A stretch of 64,000 nt of DNA, from NCBI RefSeq assembly GCF_012849375.1, contig NZ_CP051684.1, positions 5,456,001 to 5,520,000 of the forward strand, read 5' to 3'. The DNA comes from Duganella dendranthematis. Lineage in GTDB: Bacteria; Pseudomonadota; Gammaproteobacteria; Burkholderiales; Burkholderiaceae_D. Positions 1 through 8,618 of this stretch are shown piece after piece; position 1 is the stretch's first letter, and the number at the start of each line of letters is the position of its first letter. The position numbers and the translations under genes were made by a program. A model generated the notes under the pieces. The model ran no database searches and was not told the DNA's origin. It saw only the letters and a program-made list of their open reading frames with translations.

Positions 1-200
1 ATCGAGCTGTTTGGGTCCAGGTAAGCTGGCAGTGGTGCAGCAACTGGTGCTGGCACTGGTGCAGCTACTGGCGCTGGTGCTGGAGCTGCAACTGGCGCTG
101 GCGCCGGTGCTGCTGGTGCAGGGGCCGGAGCTGGGGTCGAGCAAGCGCTCAGCAGAGCGATGGTGCAGGCTGCCAGCAGGATATTGGTTTTAGCTTTCAT
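1..200 (-). CDS. OmpA-type outer membrane lipoprotein, N-terminal part (cut by window start)
   Basis: This is the first 66 codons of a gene that runs off the left edge. The start is ATG at 200-198, with a GGGAG ribosome site just upstream. The protein opens with a lipoprotein signal peptide ending in the lipobox LLSAC, so it should be lipidated on the Cys at residue 20. A linker of alternating Ala, Pro and Val follows (about residues 22-58), and then a stretch beginning LPAYLDPNS. A Pro/Ala-rich linker followed by this type of sequence is usual in OmpA-family peptidoglycan-binding lipoproteins of this group. The OmpA domain itself lies outside the window, so the family call is inference. A TATAAT-like -10 lies at 287-282 on the same strand, with no clear -35. 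Confidence 0.7.
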   Translation of the reverse strand, partial: MKAKTNILLAACTIALLSACSTPAPAPAPAAPAPAPVAAPAPAPVAAPVPAPVAAPLPAYLDPNSS

Positions 201-321
201 CGAAATACTCCCGAATTGATTTTGTTGGAGGGACATGGTGTACACGCTAGGTGTGAGGCTGTTCCGCAGCCCGCGACCGGTATTATATAAGGGTTTCCCT
301 TGGAAAGATTGGTCCCCTGCA

Positions 322-2496
322 TTATTTTTTCATCCAGGCTAAAAATGGCGTGAGGTCGGTCCCGCTTTCGACATACCACGCGCGGCGGGCGATATCGAAT
401 TTGGCGCCCAGCGCCTTGACGTGATCCTTGTCCTGGAAACCGGCGGTTAAGTAACAACGCGTAGGTGGCGTGGCAACTGGCGCGCGCTGGTTGCGCTCCA
501 AAGCGGTCTCGGCGGCTGCTGAAGATTTAGGCAAGCGCATCTGCGCGATGAAGCTGCTGCGGGTGGCGGCATCGGACGGCGCGAGCAGCGTCAGGCGCGC
601 GCGGGCGCGGGTGGCGGCCACGTAGAACAGGTTTTCTTCCTCGCGCCGCGGCTTCGACGGATGGGGGAATTCGCCTTCCTCCAGGAATGGCAGAATCACG
701 TGCTCGAACTCCTTGCCCTTAGCGTTGCCGGCGCATTCGATCAATACCGACTTGCGGTCCCGCTTGCGGCGGATAAAGGCTTCGCGCGCGTTGACCGCGT
801 TCCAGAACTCGCGCAGGCTCTGGCCGGAGGCCGCTGCCGCCGCCAGCAGGCTGGCGATGGATTTGGTGATGACGCTGGCGTCATAGGCGCGCACGAAGAT
901 GCGGCGGGCGGTGGCGGCCAGTTGCACGCGTTCGCACAATTCAGTCAGCACGGCGGCGGCTGGCGCGGTCGGGTCCACCGTCGACAGCCAGGCCAGCGCG
1001 GCGATCACGGCGCGTTTGGTGCCGGCGCTGGCGACGTCGCGGTAGTCCGGCTCGACGCCGTCGCGGCGCTCGTCCTCGATCATGAACAGTTCACCCAGCA
1101 GGTCCGGGCTTTTCATGATCTGCTGCTTGAAATTGTCCATGCTGTGGATGGAAAACTTCATTTCGCTGAATGCCACCAGCGCTTCAACCACGGCCACGCG
1201 CACCTGTTCCGACTTGACTGCGGAAAAATCCTTGAGCGCGATGCCCAGCAGGCCGCGCAGGAACAGGATCTCGTCGCGTTGCAGATAGCCGGCCATGGGC
1301 GGCGTGCGGTAGTCGATGTCGGCCTCGATCAGCGCGTTTTCGATGGCCATCGATTGATGGCGGTCGCGGATCAGAATGGCGCAGCCGTCGTAGGCGTTGC
1401 CGTCGGCTTTCCACTGGCGCACGGCCGCCACCACGCGCTGCGCGCATTCGGCCGCGTCGGCATAATGCGCGTGCAGGATCTCGGTGCGCAGCGGCAGGGC
1501 CGATTCCACCCGCTTTTGCTTGAATTCGGCCATGGCGTAGGCCAAGTGCGGGCCGTGGCGCCAGGTTTGCGTCAGCGGATAGCGCGCCAGCTTGGGAAAA
1601 CGCTCGCTGAAGCGGCGTTTCAGGTATTCGTCGCTGGCGCCCAGCTTGGCGTGGATCACCTGGTCTTTGTCGCCGGCGCCGACGAAGAAGGCTTGCGGTC
1701 GGTCGATCAGCGCCTCCAGGATGCGGAACGAGGCTTCGTTCAAGTCGTGCAGTTCGTCACACAGCACCAGCCGGTAGTCGGGGAACTGCTCGGCCAGGCG
1801 GGCGCCCTCATGCAGATTGCAGGCCAGGTCGTAACTGGCGTCGAACGGGCCGCGGAACACCGCGCCGGCGCCGCCGTCCAGCCGCATGGCTTCGTATTCC
1901 AGCGTGGCCAGGTAATCGCTCAGCGGTATGCCCAGCTGCTCGGCGGCTTCCTCGTGGCCCATGAATTCGACGTCGCTGTCGAGCGCCATGGTGGCTTTCA
2001 GGCTTTGCTGAACTTCGAGGAACTGGCTCAGCGCCACGCTGTGGGTGTGCAACTCCAGGCCGTCGACGCTGCCGGCGTAACGGTCGGCGGTGCGGTCGAT
2101 GGCGCGCAGCGCGGGTTCTTTCAGCGCGCGCAGGTCGCGGCACTGGCGCACATCGTCGTTGTCGGCCAGGTCCATCATCCAGGCCGCGAAATCCTCGAAA
2201 CTCAGCACCGCCACGCGCTCCGCCAGCGCCGACGGCACGCCCACCTCCTGCAGGCGGCGGCGCAGCACTTCGCGTGCTTCCGGCGTGAAGGTCAGCGCCA
2301 GGATCTGTTCGGGCGCCAGTTTGCGCGCCAGCGCCTCGCCAATGCGCAGCGCCAGCGTGGTGGTCTTGGCGGCGCCGGCGTTGGCGTCCACCAGCACCAC
2401 CTTGTTCTGGGCCAGCTGGATGGCGGTCTGCTCTGCGGTGGGGATCAGGCCTTGCGGGGTGAAGCGGGGTGTATTGGAAGGATTGGGCTGGTTCAT
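322..2496 (-). CDS. UvrD/Rep-like superfamily 1 helicase with C-terminal DUF5710-like domain
   Basis: This is a 724-residue ATP-dependent DNA helicase of the UvrD/Rep type. Visible motifs are a Q-motif (TAEQTAI, 20-26), a Walker A loop (ANAGAAKTT, 38-46), motif Ia (LTFTPEAR), a Walker B variant DELHD (247-251, where UvrD has DEAQD), motif V (GKEFEHVILP) and motif VI (YVAATRARARL). About residues 672-724 form an extra tail with the pattern YLTAGFQDKDHVKALGAKFD and then RRAWYV. This fits DUF5710, a short domain often attached to DNA-processing enzymes, and it is absent from canonical UvrD. The gene starts 3 bp after the stop of the upstream LacI-type regulator, so the two probably share a transcript. 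It is likely a DNA repair or plasmid/defence-type helicase, but the substrate is unknown. Confidence 0.85.
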   Translation of the reverse strand: MNQPNPSNTPRFTPQGLIPTAEQTAIQLAQNKVVLVDANAGAAKTTTLALRIGEALARKLAPEQILALTFTPEAREVLRRRLQEVGVPSALAERVAVLSFEDFAAWMMDLADNDDVRQCRDLRALKEPALRAIDRTADRYAGSVDGLELHTHSVALSQFLEVQQSLKATMALDSDVEFMGHEEAAEQLGIPLSDYLATLEYEAMRLDGGAGAVFRGPFDASYDLACNLHEGARLAEQFPDYRLVLCDELHDLNEASFRILEALIDRPQAFFVGAGDKDQVIHAKLGASDEYLKRRFSERFPKLARYPLTQTWRHGPHLAYAMAEFKQKRVESALPLRTEILHAHYADAAECAQRVVAAVRQWKADGNAYDGCAILIRDRHQSMAIENALIEADIDYRTPPMAGYLQRDEILFLRGLLGIALKDFSAVKSEQVRVAVVEALVAFSEMKFSIHSMDNFKQQIMKSPDLLGELFMIEDERRDGVEPDYRDVASAGTKRAVIAALAWLSTVDPTAPAAAVLTELCERVQLAATARRIFVRAYDASVITKSIASLLAAAAASGQSLREFWNAVNAREAFIRRKRDRKSVLIECAGNAKGKEFEHVILPFLEEGEFPHPSKPRREEENLFYVAATRARARLTLLAPSDAATRSSFIAQMRLPKSSAAAETALERNQRAPVATPPTRCYLTAGFQDKDHVKALGAKFDIARRAWYVESGTDLTPFLAWMKK

Positions 2497-2499
2497 CCG

Positions 2500-3651
2500 C
2501 TACATTATAGCGATCGGCAGCCGCAAACTGGGCGTCGCCATCGCCGGCGGCGTCATCGAGGTCGCGACCGGCGTCAGGCGCGCGGTGGCGCCTTCGATGA
2601 ATTGGGCGCTGAACACACGCCGTTCGGTGTCGGTTTCGTGGCGGTCGATGCGTGAACACAGGAGATCAGCGGCGGCGGCGGCCATTTTCGGCAATGGCTG
2701 GCGCAGCGTGGTCAGGTTGTAGCTGATCCAGTTGGACGGCTCGACGGCGTCGAAGCCGGCTACCGACAGCTGGCCCGGCACGTCCAGTCCCAGTTCGTGG
2801 CGGGCAAAGTCCAGACAGCCGATGGCCATGACGTCGCTGCCGCAGATGATGGCGTCCGGCAGGCTGCCCAGTTGGGCGATGATGGCTTTCAGGCCCAGCG
2901 CGCCGCTGCGGTAATCGTAAGCGCCCGGCACCACCACCGGCGCCGGCAAACCCAGTTCGGCGATGCGTTCGCAGGCGCCGCGCTGGCGTTCAGTGGCCAC
3001 GCTGTACGGATCGTTGCCGGCGATGATTCCGAATTGGCGGTGGCCGGCGGCCGCCAGCCGCGAGGCCAGCATGCGGCCGGATTCCACATGGTCGCAGGTG
3101 ACGGTGTTGACCGACTGGTCGCGCAGCTTGCGGTTGAACAGCACCAGCGGCATGCGGCGGCGCTCGAATTCGGCCACGTGTTCGGGCGTCAGGCGGGCGG
3201 CGGCGATCACGCCGTCGACCTGGTATTGCCAGACGTCGGCCAGCACGCGGTCGACGTCGCCTTCATGTTGCAACGTGAACAACAGCACGCGCTGGCCGCG
3301 CGCCGTCAGCTGCTGGCTCAGTTCGGCCAGCAGTTCCGGGTAATACAGATTGGCCTGGTTAGTGATGATCAGCGCGACCATATTGGAGCGGCGGGTGATC
3401 AGGCTGCGGGCGGCAGCGTTGGGAATATAATCGAGCAGGGCAGCGGCCTTCATCACCAGCGCGTAGGTCGCCTTGGAAACGCTGGCGCCGGGCTTGAAGC
3501 AGCGCGACACCGCCGATTGTGACACGCCGGCCAGCTGCGCCACGTCATACGACGTTACGCGGCGGTTTTCGCCGGCGATCATCGCTTTCAGCGTGGTTGC
3601 GCTATCCTCTACGGTCGAATTCGTTTTGCTCATCGTGGAAAGCAGGCCCAT
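2500..3651 (-). CDS. LacI family transcriptional regulator
   Basis: This 383-residue protein has a LacI-type DNA-binding head near residues 32-80: a helix-turn-helix reading DVAQLAGVSQSAVSRCF, followed by a hinge (YIPNAAARSLITRRSN). A periplasmic-binding-protein-like effector domain (about 85-345) follows, with typical segments such as MVALIITN and DAIICGSDVMAIGCLD. About 30 residues precede the helix-turn-helix, more than usual. An in-frame ATG at 3633 (MSKTNST) is an alternative start, and neither start has a good ribosome site. The C-terminus carries an unusual Pro/Thr/Ala-rich tail. LacI proteins normally bind a sugar or nucleoside, but no sugar genes are nearby. The gene lies directly upstream of the helicase and divergent from the YegD-like gene, so autoregulation in the 3652-3823 gap is possible but unproven. 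Confidence 0.9.
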   Translation of the reverse strand: MGLLSTMSKTNSTVEDSATTLKAMIAGENRRVTSYDVAQLAGVSQSAVSRCFKPGASVSKATYALVMKAAALLDYIPNAAARSLITRRSNMVALIITNQANLYYPELLAELSQQLTARGQRVLLFTLQHEGDVDRVLADVWQYQVDGVIAAARLTPEHVAEFERRRMPLVLFNRKLRDQSVNTVTCDHVESGRMLASRLAAAGHRQFGIIAGNDPYSVATERQRGACERIAELGLPAPVVVPGAYDYRSGALGLKAIIAQLGSLPDAIICGSDVMAIGCLDFARHELGLDVPGQLSVAGFDAVEPSNWISYNLTTLRQPLPKMAAAAADLLCSRIDRHETDTERRVFSAQFIEGATARLTPVATSMTPPAMATPSLRLPIAIM

Positions 3652-3762
3652 TTGATTATTCTTTTAATAGTGAAACGAGCATAATTAAAAACTTACCCGA
3701 TGGCAACAACTATCGCATTTCTGCAAAGAAATATCTTCTTTCTTGTGGCTAGGGCGCAATGT

Positions 3763-3790
3763 TTGCTGCGATGCGGCTTTATCTGATAAA
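3763..3790 (+). promoter_or_regulatory. Possible sigma-70 promoter of the yegD-like gene
   Basis: A TTGCTG -35 (3763-3768) is followed after 16 bases by GATAAA (3785-3790). The predicted start of transcription is about 25 bases before the ATG at 3824. The match is only moderate. The divergent gap 3652-3823 is AT-rich and must also hold the promoter of the LacI-type gene. Confidence 0.35.
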
Positions 3791-3823
3791 CTCCCGCCCC
3801 TTTAGCTGAACGGAAAGGGCAAG

Positions 3824-5077
3824 ATGGCCATTGCTTGCGGCGTTGATTTTGGTACGTCCAATTCCACCGTTGGCTGGGTGCGTCCCGGCCATCCGGTGAT
3901 GCTGGGACTGGAGGAGGGTAAGACCACCTTGCCGTCGGTCGTCTTCTTTAATGCGGACGACGACGAAGTCACCTATGGGCGTGCGGCGCTGGCCGATTAC
4001 CTGGCCGGCTACGAGGGGCGTTTGATGCGCTCCATGAAGAGTTTGCTGGGCACCAGCCTGATCGACGGCCAGACCGAGGTCGGCGGCCGCGCGCTGCCGT
4101 TCCGCATGCTGCTGGCGCAGTTCATCGGCGAACTGAAGAAGCGTTCCGAACGCGCGGCCGGGCGGGAATTCACCTCGGCGGTGTTTGGCCGTCCGGTGTA
4201 TTTCATCGACGACAGCAAGGACAACGACAAGCTGGCCGAGGATACGCTGGCCGAAGTGGCGCGTTCCGTCGGCTTCAAGGACATCGCTTTCCAGTTCGAG
4301 CCGATTGCTGCCGCGTTCGACTACGAGTCGCAGATCGACCGCGAGGAGCTGGTGCTGATCGCCGACATCGGTGGCGGTACTTCCGACTTTTCGCTGGTGC
4401 GCCTGTCGCCCGAACGCGCCAAAAAGGCCGAGCGGCGCGATGACATCCTGGCCAACGGCGGCGTCCACATCGGCGGTACCGACTTCGATAAATACCTGAG
4501 CCTGTCGTCCATCATGCCGCTGCTGGGTTACGGCAGCCGCCTGCGCAACAACAGCGAAGTGCCGTCCAGTTACTTCTTCAACCTGGCCACCTGGCACACC
4601 ATCAACCAGGTCTACACCAAGAAGATGTGGACCCAGTTGTCCGACCTGATCCGCGATTCGGCCGAGCAGGAAAAGCTCGGCCGCCTGCAGCGCCTGATCG
4701 ACGAGCGCGCCGGCCACTGGCTGGCGATGAAGGCGGAAGAGGGCAAGATTGCGCTGTCGGCCGACGCCGTGGTGCAGCTGGAGCTGGACCGCCTGGCGCC
4801 GCCTGTCACGCTGGAGCTGCGCCGCGAGCTGTTCGACGGCGCCATCGACCACCTGGTCGGCTCGGTGGAAACCACGGTACAGAATTTGCTGCGCGACGCC
4901 GGCGTCAAACCGGAAGAGGTCGACACGGTATTCTTCACCGGCGGTTCCAGCGGCGTGCGCAAGCTGCGCGAGCGTATCGGCGCCGTGCTGCCGGCCGCGC
5001 GCAAGGTGGAAGGTGACCTGTTCGGCAGCATCGGCGCCGGCCTGGCGCTGGACGCCGTACGCAAATTTGGCGGATAA
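3824..5077 (+). CDS. yegD: Hsp70 family protein, YegD-like
   Basis: This 417-residue protein consists only of an actin/Hsp70 nucleotide-binding domain, with no peptide-binding lid. The N-terminal phosphate-1 loop is CGVDFGTSNST. The phosphate-2 region reads LIADIGGGTSDFS, and the adenosine region contains VFFTGGSSGVRKLRE near the C-terminus. This composition and length fit YegD of E. coli (about 450 residues), a chaperone-like ATPase of poorly known role. The stop codon lies 3 bp before the start of the downstream exonuclease, so the two are co-transcribed. The ATG has upstream AAAGGG for ribosome binding. Confidence 0.9.
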   Translation: MAIACGVDFGTSNSTVGWVRPGHPVMLGLEEGKTTLPSVVFFNADDDEVTYGRAALADYLAGYEGRLMRSMKSLLGTSLIDGQTEVGGRALPFRMLLAQFIGELKKRSERAAGREFTSAVFGRPVYFIDDSKDNDKLAEDTLAEVARSVGFKDIAFQFEPIAAAFDYESQIDREELVLIADIGGGTSDFSLVRLSPERAKKAERRDDILANGGVHIGGTDFDKYLSLSSIMPLLGYGSRLRNNSEVPSSYFFNLATWHTINQVYTKKMWTQLSDLIRDSAEQEKLGRLQRLIDERAGHWLAMKAEEGKIALSADAVVQLELDRLAPPVTLELRRELFDGAIDHLVGSVETTVQNLLRDAGVKPEEVDTVFFTGGSSGVRKLRERIGAVLPAARKVEGDLFGSIGAGLALDAVRKFGG

Positions 5078-5080
5078 ACC

Positions 5081-5704
5081 ATGCTCGACCAACCTATCGT
5101 CATGCTCGACTTCGAGACCACCGGCCTGTCGCCCGCCATGGGCGACCGCATTACCGAAGTGGCGGCCTTGCGCATCGTCGGCGGCGAGGTGGTCGAGCGC
5201 TATGTGTCGCTGATTAATTGCGGCGTGCGCATTCCATCCTTCATCACCGGCCTGACCGGCATCACCCAGTCCATGGTGGACACCGCGCCGCCAGTGGACC
5301 AGGTGGTGCCGCAGCTGCTGGACTTCATCGGCAGCGATCCGCTGTCGGCCCACAACGCCAGTTTCGACGAAAAGTTTTTGCGCGCCGAGGCCGAACGGCT
5401 GACGCTGGCGCCGCGCCATGCGTCGCTGGTGTGTTCGCTCAAGCTGTCGCGCCGCGTGTTTCCGACGCTGGGCAGCTACAAACTGGGTCAGCTGTCCGGC
5501 GCGCTGGGCATCCAGTTCCGCAGCGCTGCCCACCGTGCCGAAGCCGATGCGGAAGTCGCCGCCAAGCTGTTGATCCATATCGGCCAGCATCTGCGCGCAA
5601 CCTACGGCATCCGCCAGGTCGATACCGACCTGCTGGTGTCGGTCAACAAACTGGCGGCCGCCAAAGTGCCGCAATTCCTGCAAAAGCGCGGCCAGCCCGT
5701 TTGA
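5081..5704 (+). CDS. DnaQ-like 3'-5' exonuclease (DEDDh family)
   Basis: This 207-residue cytoplasmic exonuclease has the four motifs of the DEDDh class. Exo I is MLDFETTGL (Asp and Glu near 9-11), Exo II is SAHNASFDEKFL with its conserved Asp, and Exo III is AHRAEADAEVAAKL with the active-site His and Asp. It resembles the stand-alone epsilon/PolC-type proofreading or RNase T-like exonucleases, and it lacks the clamp-binding and alpha-binding tail of true DnaQ. The last 40 residues form a basic extension. It follows the YegD-like gene by 3 bp in the same operon. The link between a chaperone ATPase and a nuclease is positional only. Confidence 0.88.
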   Translation: MLDQPIVMLDFETTGLSPAMGDRITEVAALRIVGGEVVERYVSLINCGVRIPSFITGLTGITQSMVDTAPPVDQVVPQLLDFIGSDPLSAHNASFDEKFLRAEAERLTLAPRHASLVCSLKLSRRVFPTLGSYKLGQLSGALGIQFRSAAHRAEADAEVAAKLLIHIGQHLRATYGIRQVDTDLLVSVNKLAAAKVPQFLQKRGQPV

Positions 5705-5779
5705 GCGTCGTCAAATCCCTTCCGGGGACGCGTTTTACACTTTCATCAACAGTGTTGTCATGTTGGTCAGAGGTGTATC

Positions 5780-7183
5780 GTGAAAAAACCATGCACGGCC
5801 AAGGAAGGGTACGACGTCTACCGCTGGTTCCTCGACGCTGCTGAGCGTGGCAATCCCTACGCCCAGTTCAATCTCGGCCGCATGTATAAAAGCGGCGACG
5901 GCGTAGCGCGCGACGAATCCCAGGCGTTTGACTGGATGAGCAAGGCTGCCGTCCAGGGACTGGCTTACGCCCAGAATCAGCTGGGCGTGATGTACTACTA
6001 CGGCCGTGGTGTCGACCACAGCGATGATCTGGCCACCTGCTGGTTCCGCCGCGCCGCCCGCCAGGGTGACGCCTCCGCCCAGCAAAATCTCGGACAAATG
6101 TACAAGAAGGGACGTGGCGTGCCGCAGAGCGACGAGGTGGCGCTGGCCTGTTTCTGCCGCGCCGCCGAGCAAGGTCTGCCCAGCGCGCAGACGCTGGTTG
6201 GCGAGGCCTACTGCAATGGCTACGGCGTGGCGCGCAATTATCCGATGGCGCTGGCATGGTTCCGCAAGGCCGCGCTGCAAAACGACGCCAACGCCCAGCT
6301 TCGTCTCGGCCTGATGTACAAGCACGCGCTTGGCGTGGCGCGCAACGAGGCCCAAGCTGTGGCCTGGTTCCGGCAGGCGGCGGCGCAGGAAGATCCGGTA
6401 GCGCAGCGGCTGGTGGGCGTGGCTTACGCCGAAGGGCTGGGCGTGCAGCGCGATCCGCGTCGCGCTTACGCCTGGTTGCTGCGCGCCGCCGAGCAGGAAG
6501 ACGCCGACGCCCAGTTCAACCTGGGTGTGATGCTGGCCACCGGCAATGGCGTCGAGCAGGATGACGAGCTGGCCTTTACCTGGTATCACCGCGCTGCCGA
6601 GGCCGGCCATGCGCTGGCCCAATACAACCTCGGCGGCTTGTACGCGCGCGGCCGGGGCGTCGCCCGCGACGAACGGATGGCGCTGGAATGGTACCGGCGC
6701 GCGGCTGAGCAGGGCATGCCGCATGCGCAATTCAATGTGGCGGTGATGTACGCCAACGGCCACGGCGTGGCCAAGGACGACGTACTGGCGGCCGTCTGGT
6801 ACCGCAGCGCCGCCGAGCAGGGTGACGCCAGCGCGCAGAACAATCTGGGCGTGATGTACGCCAACGGCGTCGGCGTCGATCGCGACGATCTGCAGGCGGT
6901 CGACTGGTATGGCAAGGCGGCCGAGCAGGGCCACGCGCTGGCGCAGTTCAACCTGGGTGGCATGTATGGCAGCGGCCGCGGCGTGGAGCGCGATCCGGCG
7001 CAGTCCTTCATGTGGCTGACGTTGGCGGCGCAGGCGGGTGACGTGGCGGCGGTCAGCAATCGTCGCCGCATGGCGCTGGTGATGACGCCGCAAACCATCG
7101 CCGCCGCCCAGCAACTGGTGCGCAAATGGCGCGACGCTCATCCGCCAACGTTCTACGTGCCGCACAACCGCGCGGTGGACTGA
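5780..7183 (+). CDS. Sel1 repeat (tetratricopeptide-like) protein
   Basis: This 467-residue protein is built almost wholly of Sel1-like repeats. Eleven consecutive 36-residue units start with AQxNLGxMYxxGxGV and alternate with xAxxWxRxAAEQG. The spacing is exactly 36 residues throughout. Such alpha-solenoid proteins scaffold protein-protein contacts in signalling or envelope complexes. No signal peptide or membrane segment is visible, so a cytoplasmic location is likely. The start is GTG at 5780, with AGAGG upstream. The first in-frame ATG would remove part of repeat 1. The gene converges on the EAL-CBS gene, with 3 bp between the stops. Partner unknown. Confidence 0.9.
   Translation: MKKPCTAKEGYDVYRWFLDAAERGNPYAQFNLGRMYKSGDGVARDESQAFDWMSKAAVQGLAYAQNQLGVMYYYGRGVDHSDDLATCWFRRAARQGDASAQQNLGQMYKKGRGVPQSDEVALACFCRAAEQGLPSAQTLVGEAYCNGYGVARNYPMALAWFRKAALQNDANAQLRLGLMYKHALGVARNEAQAVAWFRQAAAQEDPVAQRLVGVAYAEGLGVQRDPRRAYAWLLRAAEQEDADAQFNLGVMLATGNGVEQDDELAFTWYHRAAEAGHALAQYNLGGLYARGRGVARDERMALEWYRRAAEQGMPHAQFNVAVMYANGHGVAKDDVLAAVWYRSAAEQGDASAQNNLGVMYANGVGVDRDDLQAVDWYGKAAEQGHALAQFNLGGMYGSGRGVERDPAQSFMWLTLAAQAGDVAAVSNRRRMALVMTPQTIAAAQQLVRKWRDAHPPTFYVPHNRAVD
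5861..7048 (+). repeat. Eleven in-phase 108-bp Sel1 coding repeats
   Basis: Eleven units of exactly 108 bp (36 codons), each beginning with an Ala-Gln codon pair, run without insertions or deletions from 5861. Unit 11 begins at 6941. Bases differ among units, so this is an old protein-level repeat rather than a recent tandem duplication. Confidence 0.8.
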
Positions 7184-7186
7184 GCT

Positions 7187-8413
7187 TCAGCCTAGCGCCG
7201 GTGGCGGCGGATTACTGTGCATCCGCGTGATTTCGCGCATCAGGTCGTGGCCGGTGCCCATGCCCAGATAGCGGCCCTGTTCGGTGATCATGAAGCCGTT
7301 GAACAGGTGGCGCGCCTCGGCCTCGGCCATGCGACAGCTCAGTTCCTGCAAGCTGGTATTGCGGTCGGCGATCAGCGGCTGGCGGTCCATGAACTGCTTG
7401 CACGACTTCTTGCCGTACAGCTCGCGCTCGTAGGGCCGGGCGAAATGTTCGATCATGTCGAAGCGGTTGATCAGCCCCAGCGGCTGGCCGTCATCCACCA
7501 CCGGGATAATCATCAGCTGGGGATTTTTCTGGAACATCGCGTAGACGTCGTTGTTGTTCATGCTCGGCGACACGGCCGGCACTTCATGCAGCAGCTTGTG
7601 GATGCGACTGGCATGCTGGTCCGCCGTGCGCTGCGGATACACCGCCACGCCGTGGCGCGCCAGCGCCTTGATCACCTCGGCCGGTGCGGTGCGGGCCGGC
7701 ATTGGATGCGGCCGCCCCAGATGGTAGCCCTGGCCATAAGCGACGCCGACATCGCGCAGCACCAGCAGTTCGGCCTGGGTCTCGATGCCCTCGGCAATCA
7801 CGCGGGTGTTGGATTTTTCGGCGATCTCCTGGATCGAACGGACAAACTGCAACTTCAGCGGATCGTGGTTGATGCCCTGGATGAAATGCATATCGATCTT
7901 GACGTATTCCGGCCGCAATTCCGACCACAGGCGCAGGCTGGAGAAGCCCTCGCCGAGGTCGTCGATAGCGATCTGAAAGCCCATATTGCGGTAATGCAGC
8001 ACCGCTTCGCGCATCAGGTCGTAGTCGTAGGTGGGCTGGTTTTCGGTCAGCTCGATGATCACGCGCTCGGGGTTGATGCCGATCTGGTGGATCACTTCCA
8101 GCGTCTCGCCGTGGCGGGCGTCGCGTTGCAGCAGGCATTCCGGGCTGACGTTGAGGAATAGCTTGCCCGGCAGCTCCAGCTCGGCAAAGCGCTCCAGCAC
8201 CACCCGGCGGCACAGGTGTTCCAGCTGTACCGTCAAGCCGTTGGCGCGCGCCGTCTTGAACAGATTCATCGGCGCATGCAGTGGACTATCCGACGGTCCG
8301 CGTATCAATCCTTCATAGGCGATGATTTCGCCGCTCTGCATGTGTACAATCGGTTGAAAAAGCGCACTCAGCTGCTTACGCGCGAGGATGTCGTATAAAT
8401 GCGCGCGCAGCAC
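7187..8413 (-). CDS. EAL domain c-di-GMP phosphodiesterase with paired CBS domains
   Basis: This 408-residue protein probably hydrolyses cyclic di-GMP to pGpG in the cytoplasm. The EAL domain (about 10-245) keeps the catalytic set: the EAL-type motif as EGL (34-36), Asn in FLNVSPE (88), Glu in ELTEN, Asp-Asp 151-152 in DDLGEG, Lys in VKID (172) and Glu in AEGIET. Two CBS-like segments follow (about 265-395). These usually bind adenine nucleotides and regulate the attached enzyme. Many homologues of this EAL-CBS arrangement carry a third GGDEF domain, and here the protein ends after CBS. The start is GTG at 8413, with GAGGAA placed 4 bases upstream. No ATG or GTG lies further upstream before a stop. 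Confidence 0.88.
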   Translation of the reverse strand: MLRAHLYDILARKQLSALFQPIVHMQSGEIIAYEGLIRGPSDSPLHAPMNLFKTARANGLTVQLEHLCRRVVLERFAELELPGKLFLNVSPECLLQRDARHGETLEVIHQIGINPERVIIELTENQPTYDYDLMREAVLHYRNMGFQIAIDDLGEGFSSLRLWSELRPEYVKIDMHFIQGINHDPLKLQFVRSIQEIAEKSNTRVIAEGIETQAELLVLRDVGVAYGQGYHLGRPHPMPARTAPAEVIKALARHGVAVYPQRTADQHASRIHKLLHEVPAVSPSMNNNDVYAMFQKNPQLMIIPVVDDGQPLGLINRFDMIEHFARPYERELYGKKSCKQFMDRQPLIADRNTSLQELSCRMAEAEARHLFNGFMITEQGRYLGMGTGHDLMREITRMHSNPPPPALG

Positions 8414-8618
8414 CGCTTCCTCGTCGTCTTCGCGAGGTGTCAGGTAGGTGTGGCGCCACCGGATGGCTGGAGTGCGGAATTCACGATGAATCGTTTGCCA
8501 ATTGTCGGTTTAACTGTACGATCATAGAGTCAATTTATGACTGGATGATGAATTTGGGAAACAGATTGTCCTGGACATGCGCTACACTGATGCCGTCGAC
8601 GGAGAGAACAGGGAACTT

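Noticed and set aside
11..193. Short plus-strand Leu/Val/Gln-rich frame at the left edge
   Set aside because: It is the mirror of the Pro/Ala-rich linker of the minus-strand lipoprotein, which has a ribosome site and lipobox.
661..2655. Long open plus-strand frame of 664 codons across the helicase
   Set aside because: It is an antisense frame produced by GC-rich codon bias. The His/Gln/Arg-rich composition has no domain, and the opposite strand has complete helicase motifs.
3779..5683. Minus-strand frame of 634 codons opposite the yegD-like and exonuclease genes
   Set aside because: Composition is His/Gln/Arg-rich and motif-free, while both plus-strand genes have full family motifs.
5861..7048. 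Regular 108-bp periodicity considered as a CRISPR or satellite array
   Set aside because: The units are coding, diverged at base level and encode Sel1 repeats in one continuous frame.
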